A model generated the notes under the pieces. The model did no database searches and was not told where the DNA came from. It saw only the letters and a list, made by a program, of their open reading frames with translations. Both the position numbers and the translations under genes were made by a program. Below, one piece after another: positions 49,601-59,228 of a DNA stretch of 64,000 bases. The stretch is taken from NCBI GenBank assembly GCA_030562215.1, contig JAUPFL010000001.1, positions 3,398,501 through 3,462,500 of the forward strand, in the 5' to 3' direction. Source of the stretch: Peribacillus frigoritolerans (lineage in GTDB: Bacteria; Bacillota; Bacilli; Bacillales; DSM-1321). The first letter of the stretch is position 1; each line of letters begins with the position of its first letter.

Positions 49601-50405
49601 ATCCTACATCCTCTCTATAACGTAAAAACCAAAAAATAAGGGGATTCAAATCTTTCAAAAAAATAACAGAAAGTGATAATCCCTAAAAAAAGAAACAAAT
49701 CTTTAACAAATCTTCCTCTTTTATTTCTTCTACTTATTAGAATTAAAAATTCAATTTGCATAAAGACTCCAAATAAAAGATGAAAAAATATTAAGAATTA
49801 TATAATAATACATTTTGTGCATATTTGTCTATTTATTTCCCGACATGGAACATGAACTAAACAGTTGTGTATACTTTAAAGTTATTTATAAAACATAATC
49901 ATTGGTTAATCAAAAAGCGAGCTCGTTCTGTTGTCATGATTGAAGGCATTCCTTCTGCCATTTACATACTATGTGGTTTAGAAGCTATGCAATTGATTAA
50001 AAAAAACGGGTTAATAGGGGTGAGCCCTTCCCAAGATAATATGAATTCATCCATATACTGTTTAGAAGCTAGTTAATAATCTATTTAAAAAAATGAATAT
50101 TTGATTGAACAAAAGTGTTCAATTTAAAATTATTTAGACAATTTTGTTAAAAGTGGTATACAAAAGTGTGTAAATGGAATTATAATATGTTCATACCAAG
50201 TTTTTGAATATTGTTTGTATTATAAATTTTCCGTTAATAAAGGAGGCAATATTGGATTAGCAAACTTTTTTTCACAAACATCCATTAAAAGTAAAAGAAG
50301 AAATTAGAGGCAGCTACTATCATTTGAAAATTATTCATTACTTTTAATAAAATGATGCGCTATTACACCGATTATACAAATCTATTTTTTAAGGGAGAGA
50401 ATAAC
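49601..50405. promoter_or_regulatory. Divergent permease / P5C dehydrogenase control region
   Basis: This 0.8-kb A+T-rich region lies between divergent genes. On the minus strand TTGGAGTCTTTATGCA (49757-49773) resembles a sigma-54 -24/-12 promoter with GG and GC 9 instead of 10 bases apart. A 69-codon frame at 49867-50076 (VVMIEGIPSAIYILCGLEAM) looks like a fragment of an unidentified gene. No clear -24/-12 element was found ahead of the dehydrogenase. Confidence 0.4.
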
Positions 50406-51974
50406 ATGATTACAACAAACAATACGGACATTAAAACATATAAACACGAACCATTTACAGATTTTACACTTGAAGAAAATAAAAGTGAATTTAAAAAAGC
50501 TTTAGAGGTTGTACAATCAGAGCTAGGAAAAAATTATCCACTTGTCATCGGAGAAGAATTCATTACAACAAATGAACAAATTGAATCGATAAATCCTGCA
50601 AATAAGGAAGAAGTAATCGGTCGAGTTTCTAAAGCGAATAAAGAATTAGCTGAGAAAGCAATGCAAGCAGCATTGTCTACATTCAACACATGGAAAAAAG
50701 AAAAACCAGAAGAACGTGCTAACATTTTATTTCGTGCTGCGGATATCATTCGTCGTCGCAAACATGAATTTTCAAGCTATCTTGTGAAAGAAGCTGGGAA
50801 GCCATGGAAAGAGGCTGATGCAGATACGGCTGAAGCCATTGATTTCCTTGAATTCTATGCCCGTCAAATGATGCAATTAAAAGACGGGGCACCTGTAAAA
50901 AGTCGAGAGGGAGAAGCAAACAAGTTCAACTATATTCCACTTGGTGTAGGTGTCATCATTTCTCCATTCAACTTTCCATTAGCTATTATGGCCGGAACGG
51001 CAGCTGCAGCGATCGTTGCCGGAAATACGATTCTCCTGAAACCATCAAATAACACACCAGTGATTGCAGCGAAATTCGTTGAAGTTATGAAAGAAGCTGG
51101 TCTTCCTCATGGTGTACTTAACTATATTCCAGGAGGCGGCGCGGAAATAGGCGATTATCTTGTTGATCATCCGAAAACTCGCTTTGTTTCCTTCACGGGT
51201 TCCCGTGAAGTAGGCTGCCGCATTTATGAACGCGCGGCAAAAGTGCATCCGGGTCAAATTTGGTTAAAGCGTGTGATTGCCGAAATGGGCGGAAAAGATA
51301 CTGTAGTCGTAGATAAAGATGCGGATTTGGATGTAGCGGCCTCTTCGATTGTTTACTCTGCTTTTGGATTCTCCGGACAAAAGTGTTCGGCTGGCTCACG
51401 TGCAGTGGTACATCAGGATGTTTATGACGAAGTCCTTGAAAAAGCAGTGGCATTAACTCAGACTTTAACGATTGGCTGCCCTGAAGATGTAAATACCTAT
51501 ATGGGACCCGTTATCAGCCAGGCTTCTTACGATAAAATCATGAAATATATTGAAATAGGAAAGGAAGAAGGCAAGTTGATGACTGGTGGAGAAGGGGACG
51601 ACTCCAAAGGGTACTTTATTGAACCGACCATCTTTGCGGATATCGATGAAAAAGCACGTTTGATGCAGGAAGAAATTTTTGGACCTGTTGTAGCTTTTTG
51701 TAAAGCGCGTGATTTCGATCATATGATGGAAATAGCGAACAACACAGACTACGGCTTAACAGGTGCGTTACTTTCTAACACTCCTGATCATATTGAACGG
51801 GCAAAAGAAGAATTCCACGTTGGTAATCTATACTTTAATCGCGGTTGTACAGGAGCAATCGTTGGGTATCATCCGTTTGGTGGGTTCAACATGTCTGGAA
51901 CGGATTCGAAGGCGGGTGGCCCTGATTATTTGATTCTACACATGCAAGCGAAAACAACTAGCGAAACACTTTAA
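50406..51974 (+). CDS. putC: 1-pyrroline-5-carboxylate dehydrogenase (PutC/RocA type)
   Basis: An intact enzyme of about 522 residues, the size of Bacillus RocA/PutC. It has ALDH motifs [12 protein letters not shown] (Asn), [12 protein letters not shown]-like IAEMGGKD with the catalytic Glu, and the nucleophile in [11 protein letters not shown]. It oxidises glutamate-semialdehyde/P5C to glutamate using NAD+. I chose the ATG at 50406 after AAGGGAGAG. Proline dehydrogenase is encoded 68 bases downstream, completing proline-to-glutamate conversion. Confidence 0.93.
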   Translation: MITTNNTDIKTYKHEPFTDFTLEENKSEFKKALEVVQSELGKNYPLVIGEEFITTNEQIESINPANKEEVIGRVSKANKELAEKAMQAALSTFNTWKKEKPEERANILFRAADIIRRRKHEFSSYLVKEAGKPWKEADADTAEAIDFLEFYARQMMQLKDGAPVKSREGEANKFNYIPLGVGVIISPFNFPLAIMAGTAAAAIVAGNTILLKPSNNTPVIAAKFVEVMKEAGLPHGVLNYIPGGGAEIGDYLVDHPKTRFVSFTGSREVGCRIYERAAKVHPGQIWLKRVIAEMGGKDTVVVDKDADLDVAASSIVYSAFGFSGQKCSAGSRAVVHQDVYDEVLEKAVALTQTLTIGCPEDVNTYMGPVISQASYDKIMKYIEIGKEEGKLMTGGEGDDSKGYFIEPTIFADIDEKARLMQEEIFGPVVAFCKARDFDHMMEIANNTDYGLTGALLSNTPDHIERAKEEFHVGNLYFNRGCTGAIVGYHPFGGFNMSGTDSKAGGPDYLILHMQAKTTSETL

Positions 51975-51980
51975 TAATAG

Positions 51981-52010
51981 CTGGGGCAATTTAAAAAGGT
52001 TGCCCCATTT
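51981..52010 (+). terminator. Stem-loop between P5C dehydrogenase and proline dehydrogenase genes
   Basis: TGGGGCAA and TTGCCCCA form a stem followed by a short TTT. It may partly reduce read-through into the second gene. Confidence 0.65.
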
Positions 52011-52042
52011 AATATAACGAGGACATGTAGGGGGATATATTC

Positions 52043-52957
52043 ATGCTGGCAGATGTTTCAAAAAATATTTTTCTTCACGCTTCCAACAACAAAGCGTTAA
52101 ATAAAGCGGCGAAAAAATGGGGCCTTCGATTTGGGGCATCCCAAGTTGTTGCAGGAGATACTATCAAAAGTGCGATTAAGAAAGTTCAAGAATTAAATGA
52201 AAAAGGCTTGGTTTGTACACTGGATCATTTAGGGGAGTTTGTTTCAAGTAGAATAGAGGCAATAGAGGCAACGGAATATAACGTAAGAACGTTGGAAGCT
52301 ATGGGTAGTGCAGGAGTAAATAGTAATTTATCTGTAAAAATGACCCAACTTGGTTTGGACATTGATCGGAATTTTTGTGTTCAAAATATGTGTCTAATTC
52401 TTGAGACAGCCAAGAAATACAACAATTTTGTCAGAATCGATATGGAAGATCATGCACATTGCCAAATCACGTTAGATATCCTGCGAGAATTACGCGAAAC
52501 ATATGATAATGTAGGAACAGTGATTCAATCCTATTTATATCGAGCGGAACAGGACGTAAAAGAATTAAAAGGAATTCCCCTTCGTTTAGTTAAAGGAGCT
52601 TATCAAGAATCTCCTTCTGTTGCTTATCAAGAGAAAGAAGAAGTAGATAAAAATTATATGAGAATCATTGAAGAGCATTTGCTGAGTGGCAGCTATACGG
52701 CGATTGCTTCCCATGATCATCATATCATTGCCAGTGTTAAAGAGTTTGTTCAAAAACACAATATTCAACGTAACCAATTTGAGTTTCAGATGTTATATGG
52801 ATTTAGAACAGACATGCAGCTAAGTTTAGCTAAAGAAGGATATACAATGCGTGTGTATATTCCTTTTGGTAACGACTGGTTTGGTTATTTTATGCGTCGC
52901 TTGGCAGAAAGACCACAAAATATTGCTTTTGCCCTTAAAGGATTCTTTTCTAAATAA
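52043..52957 (+). CDS. putB: Proline dehydrogenase (FAD-dependent, PutB type)
   Basis: A 304-residue monofunctional PRODH with the expected motifs: NLSVKMTQLG, FVRIDMEDHAHC, GTVIQSYLYRAEQD, LRLVKGAYQE, EFQMLYGFR and the C-terminal YFMRRLAERPQN for substrate carboxylate binding. It oxidises proline to P5C and passes electrons to the respiratory chain. The frame is intact, with ATG after GTAGGGGGA. It forms an operon with the upstream dehydrogenase. Confidence 0.93.
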   Translation: MLADVSKNIFLHASNNKALNKAAKKWGLRFGASQVVAGDTIKSAIKKVQELNEKGLVCTLDHLGEFVSSRIEAIEATEYNVRTLEAMGSAGVNSNLSVKMTQLGLDIDRNFCVQNMCLILETAKKYNNFVRIDMEDHAHCQITLDILRELRETYDNVGTVIQSYLYRAEQDVKELKGIPLRLVKGAYQESPSVAYQEKEEVDKNYMRIIEEHLLSGSYTAIASHDHHIIASVKEFVQKHNIQRNQFEFQMLYGFRTDMQLSLAKEGYTMRVYIPFGNDWFGYFMRRLAERPQNIAFALKGFFSK

Positions 52958-53499
52958 TTGATGAGTTTATTAAAACTGGGTGAAGATATCATAGAAAGTT
53001 ATTTTATTATAGAGTTCGTAACTGGGAAACTAAACAGATAGGCACAACGACTCTTTCTAATATAGAAAAAATATAATCATGAATTCTCTCTCTTCCTCCG
53101 ATTTAACATGCAAAGGGAAGATTTACGTTGTTGATAAATAAGTTGAATTCATTGATAACGGTGCAGTTTCAACTGGAACAGGAAATCAAAGTAAGCGCAC
53201 AGTGAAGAAACAATACGACCCCGTCCTCCCTTGACCGGTGAATTCACCAGTATGAAAAGTCTGGTTTCTTCAAAGGGAATGACAACAGTTCATTTGAACA
53301 GGAGGAGCTTTTAATGCTATGTAAAGAGCAGATGGTGAATGATATTTTAAAGCAAGCTTCGTATTCTCGGAACACTAGGCTGCATACGCCGAGAGTGTTT
53401 TAAGGTTAAAAAGCGCAAAATTGTATCATAATATAACCATATACTAAAAGTTTACATAGGTGATGGATATCAGGTCCCATGTTTTAGGAGGACGGGTTT
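52958..53499. other. Gap after proline dehydrogenase
   Basis: No recognisable gene. The DNA has scattered ribosome-site-like sequences and short frames. An odd interleaved pairing (CTCGGAACACT with CCGAGAGTGTT) lies at 53366-53399. Confidence 0.35.
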
Positions 53500-54005
53500 A
53501 TAGAAGCGAAATATTGCAGAGAATCAAGGGTCATAAGAACGAGTCGTATATTTCCAAATGATGTGAACAATCATAATACATTATTTGGCGGCAGATTAAT
53601 GAGTGATGTCGATCAAGTAGCATCGATTTCCGCAGCACGTCATAGTCGAAGTGAATGTGTAACTGCTTCAACAGATTCAGTTGACTTTTTACATCCCATT
53701 CGTACAACAGATTCAGTGTGTTTTATATCTTATGTGGCATGGACCGGCACATCTTCAATGGAGGTTTTTGTGAAAATTATTGCTGAAGATTTAAAAAGCA
53801 GTGTTCGTAGAATTGCAGCGACTGCTCTATTAACATTTGTTGCATTAGATGAGCATAAACGTCCAACACGTGTTCCAAAAGTTATTCCGGAGACAGAAGA
53901 AGAAAAAAATTACATGAAACGGCCTTAGATCGAGCAAGTATGCGGCAACAAAGAAAACAAAAAAGCAAAGATGTGGCTACGTTTTTAAATGTAGATTATC
54001 CTTAA
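53500..54005 (+). CDS. ykhA: Acyl-CoA thioesterase, hotdog fold (YkhA-like); start codon ATA, frame break
   Basis: The sequence SRVIRTSRIFPNDVNNHNTL, FGGRLMSDVDQVASISAARH, VDFLHPIRTTDSVCF and WTGTSSMEVFVKI match YkhA-type acyl-CoA hydrolases. Similarity extends upstream of the GTG at 53563 to EAKYCRESRV. There the position of the initiator is ATA (53500-53502), 8 bases after AGGAGG. One extra A at 53917-53919 restores KTALDRASMRQQRKQKSKD and the end at 54005 (about 168 residues). It cleaves fatty acyl-CoA to free acid. The gene lies in decaying DNA and may be losing function. Confidence 0.72.
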
Positions 54006-54587
54006 CTTTCATAACTTACGAGGTAAAAGGCAATCCTTATCAAAATCGTTCAAGTTTGAAAAACCGGACAATAAGCAAAGTGAAGTATTAGATTTACTAA
54101 GTTCAACCCAGTCTTTTCTCCGGCTATCGTTCTCTACATAATGATTAGTTTGGCCTACAAAGGGACGAGTTCGTTTTCATCCAGAAGTAACTGCTTTATC
54201 CAAGAAAAGGCGGTTTGCGATCCCCGTATCATGCCCTCTTCTGAATTAGGCTAAGTCGAGGGTATGTGGGAGTGATCAGTCAAATTGACATTCCGCACCA
54301 GGGTCTTTACACCCGCAATTTATTGTTGATGGATGAATACAGTGCTAGTGGAATTCCAACAATTGAACAATTGAAGCAACAACCATATTAGGAAAACGGA
54401 ACGTATTGCTGGTACTAGACTTACTTGCCATTTCTGGTGGATTAACGGCTTCATATTGAATGGATGCAAGGTATCTTAAATAGCATAAAATTATCAAATA
54501 GATATGCGTCTAGCTGCTTACATGGCTGGGTGTAAATATGATATATGGAATCTCTAATTTATTTCTTTAGAAAGAGAGGTTTTTAAG
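54006..54587. pseudogene. Decayed coding DNA, not identified
   Basis: Several coding-like strings occur in different frames with stops between them: GRVRFHPEVTALSKKRRFAI near 54165-54225, and QIDIPHQGLYTRNLLLMDEY with SASGIPTIEQLKQQPY near 54275-54390. I do not recognise the family. The mix of stops and frame changes suggests the relic of one or two genes. Confidence 0.35.
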
Positions 54588-54842
54588 GTGAAAAAAGTTA
54601 TAGAAACTGTCTATAGTCCTTGTTGTGGAAAAGTTGAAAACATATTTGTTAGTCAAGGCTCTTATGTATATGAATGGGAAAAACTAATGGTAGTTCAAAC
54701 AACGGACAATAAAAAAGTGGAAATTGAGACTAGTGTAAGTGGTCATGTTGTTTCAATTGAAGTAACAAAAAATCAAAATGTAAGTAATGAAACAGTGTTA
54801 ATTCAGTTACAGGATGATTTATTAATCACAGGAAGTGATTGA
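54588..54842 (+). CDS. Stand-alone biotinyl/lipoyl-like domain lacking the attachment lysine
   Basis: An 84-residue protein built as a single beta-barrel of the biotin/lipoyl carrier type: SPCCGKVENIFVSQGSYVYE, then KKVEIETSVSGHVVSIEV and NVSNETVLIQL. At the turn where carriers have Met-Lys-Met, this one has Val-Glu-Ile, so biotin or lipoate cannot be attached. It also carries a Cys pair (YSPCCGK). The GTG start follows AGAGAGG. No carboxylase or dehydrogenase partner is adjacent, and its role is unknown. Confidence 0.6.
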   Translation: MKKVIETVYSPCCGKVENIFVSQGSYVYEWEKLMVVQTTDNKKVEIETSVSGHVVSIEVTKNQNVSNETVLIQLQDDLLITGSD

Positions 54843-55837
54843 AGTTCCAAAGGGTTTTAGGATTACTAGTATCCTGAATATGAATTTTTCTAAATCAGAG
54901 TCTTGTGAAAGCATCTATTGGATATTCGGAATATTTAGTGTATTTAATGGGGTAAAGCTTGACTAAATGAATTAAAGCAAGAATTTCTAATTGGTTAAAA
55001 CGGATAGAAAGCTTATTTAATATATTTGCTCGGTTTATTCATCTTATCCCATCCTTAAAAGTGCCAGTTAATGTACATATATTTAAAAAGCTCTACGATA
55101 TGGTAGAGTTTTTAATTATAGAAATCCTTCGTTCTGGTGCAATAACCTATCGCAAGAAATATGGAGCGATTTTTGCAAAAAAGATACTTTTGTATTTATG
55201 CATTGTTCTTTTTTATGTCGAAGGAGTTCTATGCATTAAAAATAAATATATAGGCTAGTACCCGTGCTTTAAGGAAAATTGGGCAAAAGTCAATACCGCC
55301 CGCAAATACACACATAGACTACTATATTGTAGGGTATGTGTGTATTTTTATTGAATGAAATATAAAAATGAATAAACAGTTCTTTAGAGAATTGTGAAGG
55401 ATTCGCGGCAATCCTCTGTTCAATTCCCAGTGTTGTCAATGGTGATTGTTTGGTGACCCGTTTATGGCACATAACCATAAAGAGGCAGGATTATTGTAAA
55501 AAGTAATCATAATTCAAAGATGGATATTTCTGACTTAGAAGAAAGATTGATAAATTGTTCGGAAATTTATAAATACTTTAATATTATTTGCACAGCTATA
55601 CTAAAATTGCCGTTCGTACATGCAATCTAAGCAAGGTTAAGAAGCGATCAACCGAATAAATATATCCCAATAATAACCTCGATAGAATATTTAAATAAAA
55701 CAATTAACCAAAAACATCATCAAGTAAAATACTGTCTTTCTGCAAAACCATGAAAACTTAGTTTGTGGAATATTATTAAATATTTTCCTTTACAGAGGAG
55801 ATACTACCAAGAGACAAAGGTTAGAAAGGAAGACAGT
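54843..55837. other. Long non-coding or degraded stretch before cytochrome bd genes
   Basis: No convincing gene. A strong terminator-like hairpin lies at 55304-55349. The final 100 bases lead into the ythA ribosome site. Confidence 0.4.
55304..55349 (+). terminator. Strong intergenic terminator
   Basis: AAATACACACATA and TATGTGTGTATTT form a perfect 13-bp stem with an 18-base loop and further T residues. Confidence 0.75.
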
Positions 55838-57199
55838 ATGGATCATATACAAATGGCCCGTGCGATGTTCGGGACGAATATGGCTGTACATATCATATTT
55901 GCAACGATCGGCGTCGGGTTGCCGATGATGATGTTGGCAGCGGAATTGATGTATCAAAGGACAAAGGATTTACAGTATGTCGTCATGGCTAAACGCTGGA
56001 CCAAAACATTAGGGGTTTTGCTTGGGGTCGGGATTCCGACTGGTACGATCGCGGGTGTGCAGCTGTCACTATTATGGCCTGGGTTCATGGAAGTGATTGG
56101 ACGTGTCATGGCGCTTCCATTCCAAATCGAGATTTATGCATTCATGGTTGAAGCGCTGTTCATGTCAATCTACGTGTATGCTGCTGAAAAAATCAAGCCA
56201 TGGGCCCGTATCGTGAGTTTATTCTTTGTTGCATTCGGTGCAATGGCTTCGGCGGTTTTGATTTCGAATGTCCATGCTTTTGAAGGGACACCGGCTGGGT
56301 TCCGGTTTGAAAATGGGGAAATCGTCGATGTCGATCCTTGGGCGGCATTTTTCAACCCAAGTTTCCTGGTGACGGCAGGTCATACGGCCCTGACTGCTTA
56401 TACTACCGGTGCTTTTGTCGTAGCGGCCGTTGCAGCCTATAAGATGCTGAAAAATAAATATGGCACTGCTGAATTTAATTTTCACCAAAAAGCACTGAGG
56501 CTCAGTATTGTCTTGGGCTTGGTTTTTTCGTTTTTGACGGCATTGAACGGTCATGCGACTACACAGCATTTATATAGGGAACAGCCGGAAAAACTGGCGG
56601 CTGCAGAAGGGTTGTTTGAAACACAGGATCATGCCGGGCTTACCTTGTTCGGTTATACCGATAGGGAAGCCCAGGAAGTGAAGTATGGGATTGAATTCCC
56701 ATGGTTATTAAGCTTTCTATCTGGTAATAGCTTCGATACGGTCGTGACCGGTTTGAACGATTTTCCGGAAGAGTATTGGCCGCCCCTTTATGTCCATATC
56801 TTATTCAACGCCATGGTCATCATTGGTTCAGGCTTAATCGCGTTGGCACTGTTTGCATTGGTATGGAATAAATGGCTGAAAAAGGAGACATATCCGAAAT
56901 GGGTTCTTTGGCTTTTTGTTGCGTCAGGCCCGCTTTCGGTGATTTCGATAGAATGCGGTTGGATTTTTGCCTGTACAGGCAGACAGCCATGGACGATATA
57001 TAGGATGCTGACCACGGAGGATTCAGTTACTTCGTACGAAAACCTTGGGTTTTTATTCACGATGTTCATTATTGTATATATCATTTTATGCGTTTCTGTC
57101 GTGTTTACACTTTTGTATTATTTCAAACGTCATTCCGTAATGGATGATATATATAAGGCCGAACAGAAAGATGTAAGGCTTTTCGATTCGAATTCATAA
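55838..57199 (+). CDS. ythA: Cytochrome bd ubiquinol/menaquinol oxidase subunit I (YthA/CydA type)
   Basis: About 453 residues and intact. MARAMFGTNMAVHIIFATIG carries the heme-ligand His near the N-terminus. FQIEIYAFMVEALFMSIYVY, SNVHAFEGTPAGF and GWIFACTGRQPWTIY are typical of the YthA/cyanide-insensitive branch with a short Q-loop. It forms the heme-bearing half of a quinol oxidase that reduces O2 to water without proton pumping. I chose ATG 55838 after AGAAAGGAAG over a longer upstream frame. Subunit II follows. Confidence 0.9.
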   Translation: MDHIQMARAMFGTNMAVHIIFATIGVGLPMMMLAAELMYQRTKDLQYVVMAKRWTKTLGVLLGVGIPTGTIAGVQLSLLWPGFMEVIGRVMALPFQIEIYAFMVEALFMSIYVYAAEKIKPWARIVSLFFVAFGAMASAVLISNVHAFEGTPAGFRFENGEIVDVDPWAAFFNPSFLVTAGHTALTAYTTGAFVVAAVAAYKMLKNKYGTAEFNFHQKALRLSIVLGLVFSFLTALNGHATTQHLYREQPEKLAAAEGLFETQDHAGLTLFGYTDREAQEVKYGIEFPWLLSFLSGNSFDTVVTGLNDFPEEYWPPLYVHILFNAMVIIGSGLIALALFALVWNKWLKKETYPKWVLWLFVASGPLSVISIECGWIFACTGRQPWTIYRMLTTEDSVTSYENLGFLFTMFIIVYIILCVSVVFTLLYYFKRHSVMDDIYKAEQKDVRLFDSNS

Positions 57200-57215
57200 A
57201 AGGGGGGGAAGGCGA

Positions 57216-58261
57216 ATGAGTGATGCTCTTCTTGCAATAACACTGGTCTGGGGCTTTATTTTTCTTTATGCCATCATGGCCTCTATGGATTTCGGTGCTG
57301 GCTTCTGGGCAATGACTTACATTAAAAAGGAAGAGACGAATGCTACCAAGATAGCAAATAGCTATTTATCACCAACTTGGGAAGTGACTAATACTTTTGT
57401 GGTTGGTCTTGTCATCGCGATTTACAGTTTATTTCCAGGTGCGGTTTTCCCGATTGGGGTAGCCTTGATCGTTCCCGCGAGCCTGATATTGGTCCTGCTA
57501 TGTATTAGGAGTGCTTTCTTGGTTTTCTCTCATAGCGTGGACAAATATGAAAAAGCGTTAACGTATATCTCAGGGGTGACGGGATTGATCATACCGGGGC
57601 TATTAATCAGCGTATTGCCAATCACCCATCTTGGATTTGTCGAAGGCATGAGAGGAAATGAAGAATTGAATTTATCTAAACTTTTCACGAGTCCGAATGA
57701 GTATGCATTTGTGGGGTTCGGAATTATGAGCACACTTTTTTATCATCTTTGCTCCTGTCCGATTACTCAAAACAAGCCGATGAAATGAAAGCATACAAAA
57801 TATATCGCAGGGATGCGATGATAACGGGACCGCTTATGTTGGTCATGGCTCTGTTGGTTATGCTCACGTTAAGAAACGAAGCGAATTGGATTTACCAAGG
57901 AATGATGAAAAACTCTGCATTGTTATTCGTCTCGCTCATTTTTTTCATCATTAGCGGGATAGCACTGTACTTACCCTATTTTTCTAAGCAGGATGTTAAA
58001 GGGATGCCCCGCCTCGCTGTAATAGCGATTATCATACAGTATTTAATAGGAAGTTATGTTTATGGTATCGCACATTTACCTTATATCATATATCCAAATG
58101 TCACGATCCTTTCAGGATTTACCGATCCAACCTCATTCCGGGCAGTGTTTGCCACATATATCGTGGGCTTTGCGATACTAGTGCCGGGGTTCTATTATTT
58201 CTGGTCCATCTTCATGAAAGATCAGCGTCGAAAGTTCAAACGGCGACAAATGTCAAATTAA
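57216..58261 (+). CDS. ythB: Cytochrome bd oxidase subunit II (YthB/CydB type), frame break
   Basis: Membrane protein beginning MSDALLAITLVWGFIFLYAI and MASMDFGAGFWAM, followed by LSPTWEVTNTF, typical of CydB. One extra T in the T6 run at 57736-57741 gives STLFLSSLLLSDYSKQADEM and joins the second half, for about 348 residues. It starts 16 bases after ythA. A break in an oxidase subunit whose partner is pristine again points to a reading error. Confidence 0.88.
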
Positions 58262-58289
58262 TTCATCTTTGAAAAGAGAGGTTATCACA

Positions 58290-59045
58290 ATGAAAAAGTT
58301 AGATCTGCTAAAATATGCGGTTTTAGTCATCTCACTATTTTTGAGCTATCAAGCGGTTGAAGCGCATGATAAAAATTTTCAGGTAGCTGGCACATATATA
58401 TCAACAAAAAGAGATGTAACAGGTGACCAGAAAATAGACATCATCCAGGTTCAAGGTCTGCCTTATGAGGAAGGTAGCAAGTTTCTGAAGAAAATCGAGT
58501 TAAGTGTGGAAAGCAATCGCCATACAATCAACGTCCCGCTTGAAGCTGGGTATAATCCAGATCTAAAGGTTGCCGACTTGAATAATGATGGGGTCCAGGA
58601 CGTATTGGTCACGGTTTTGATGGAAGGTAGGGAACGGTTGATATCCAGTTACGCCTATACATTCAAGGATGGAAAAGTGAAGGAACTGGAAGTACCGCCA
58701 TCCGTTCCCGTAATGGCACAATTTCTTGACGGATACAAAGCGGAAATCATTATTGAAGGTCAAAAACCTGTGGTGATGGATGTCAGTTCCAGAAAACAAG
58801 CTTATGATGAATTGGGCATTTATCGAAATGGAAAACTAAATGAACCGACAGAGCTTTTGGTTGATCCATACTCTTCACTGGATTTCAAGAACGTTTTTGG
58901 AAAAGGAAAAGCGCTTATTGGAATCCAAAATGTAAAAGGGTCCGATGAGCGTGATCCGATACTGGCGATTAAATCAGTATGGAAGTATGACAAAGGATGG
59001 CAGCTTGTAAAAGCCCAAGTTAAACCGGTCAAGGGTAGTAAATGA
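58290..59045 (+). CDS. Exported protein with an FG-GAP/VCBS-like segment, function unknown
   Basis: About 251 residues with an N-terminal signal peptide (MKKLDLLKYAVLVISLFLSY, cleavage probably near AVEAH). DVTGDQKIDIIQVQG and VADLNNDGVQDVLV are calcium-binding-like Asp-rich loops of the FG-GAP/VCBS type. I do not recognise a specific family. It follows ythB by 28 bases with GAGAGG before ATG 58290, so it may be co-transcribed with the oxidase. A terminator follows. Confidence 0.6.
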   Translation: MKKLDLLKYAVLVISLFLSYQAVEAHDKNFQVAGTYISTKRDVTGDQKIDIIQVQGLPYEEGSKFLKKIELSVESNRHTINVPLEAGYNPDLKVADLNNDGVQDVLVTVLMEGRERLISSYAYTFKDGKVKELEVPPSVPVMAQFLDGYKAEIIIEGQKPVVMDVSSRKQAYDELGIYRNGKLNEPTELLVDPYSSLDFKNVFGKGKALIGIQNVKGSDERDPILAIKSVWKYDKGWQLVKAQVKPVKGSK

Positions 59046-59081
59046 CATGGTATCGACTCCTTCTTAAATAAACCTAGGTTG

Positions 59082-59110
59082 ACAGCTCTTGGTTTTGAGG
59101 GCTGTTTTTT
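59082..59110 (+). terminator. Terminator after the ythAB-linked exported protein gene
   Basis: ACAGCTCT and AGGGCTGT (with G-U pairing) form a stem followed by TTTTTT. Confidence 0.75.
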
Positions 59111-59167
59111 GTTGATAATTAAAAATTGACAATTTTTAAAAATTTGGTAAAATCTAAATGAATCCAG

Positions 59168-59196
59168 TTAACCACAACACTCTTTATGTTGTTAAA
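59168..59196. promoter_or_regulatory. Inverted repeat upstream of the TetR gene
   Basis: TTAACCACAACA and TGTTGTTAA flank CTCTTTA. It lies about 60 bases before the regulator, so it could be an autoregulatory operator. Confidence 0.35.
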
Positions 59197-59228
59197 TGTA
59201 AGCGGATACAAAAAAGGGGTGCAGTCTT

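Noticed and set aside
50080-50400. Sigma-54 promoter directly ahead of putC
   Set aside because: No GG-N10-GC element with flanking conservation could be found; the nearest (GG-N10-TG near 50153) lacks the GC.
53366-53399. Interleaved pairing CTCGG-AACACT ... CCGAG-AGTGTT, looking like an H-type pseudoknot
   Set aside because: Both crossing loops would have zero bases, which is sterically unlikely. The region is degraded DNA with no gene depending on it.
55061-55258. A 65-codon hydrophobic frame in the gap before ythA
   Set aside because: No ribosome site, low-complexity A+T-rich composition and no recognisable family.
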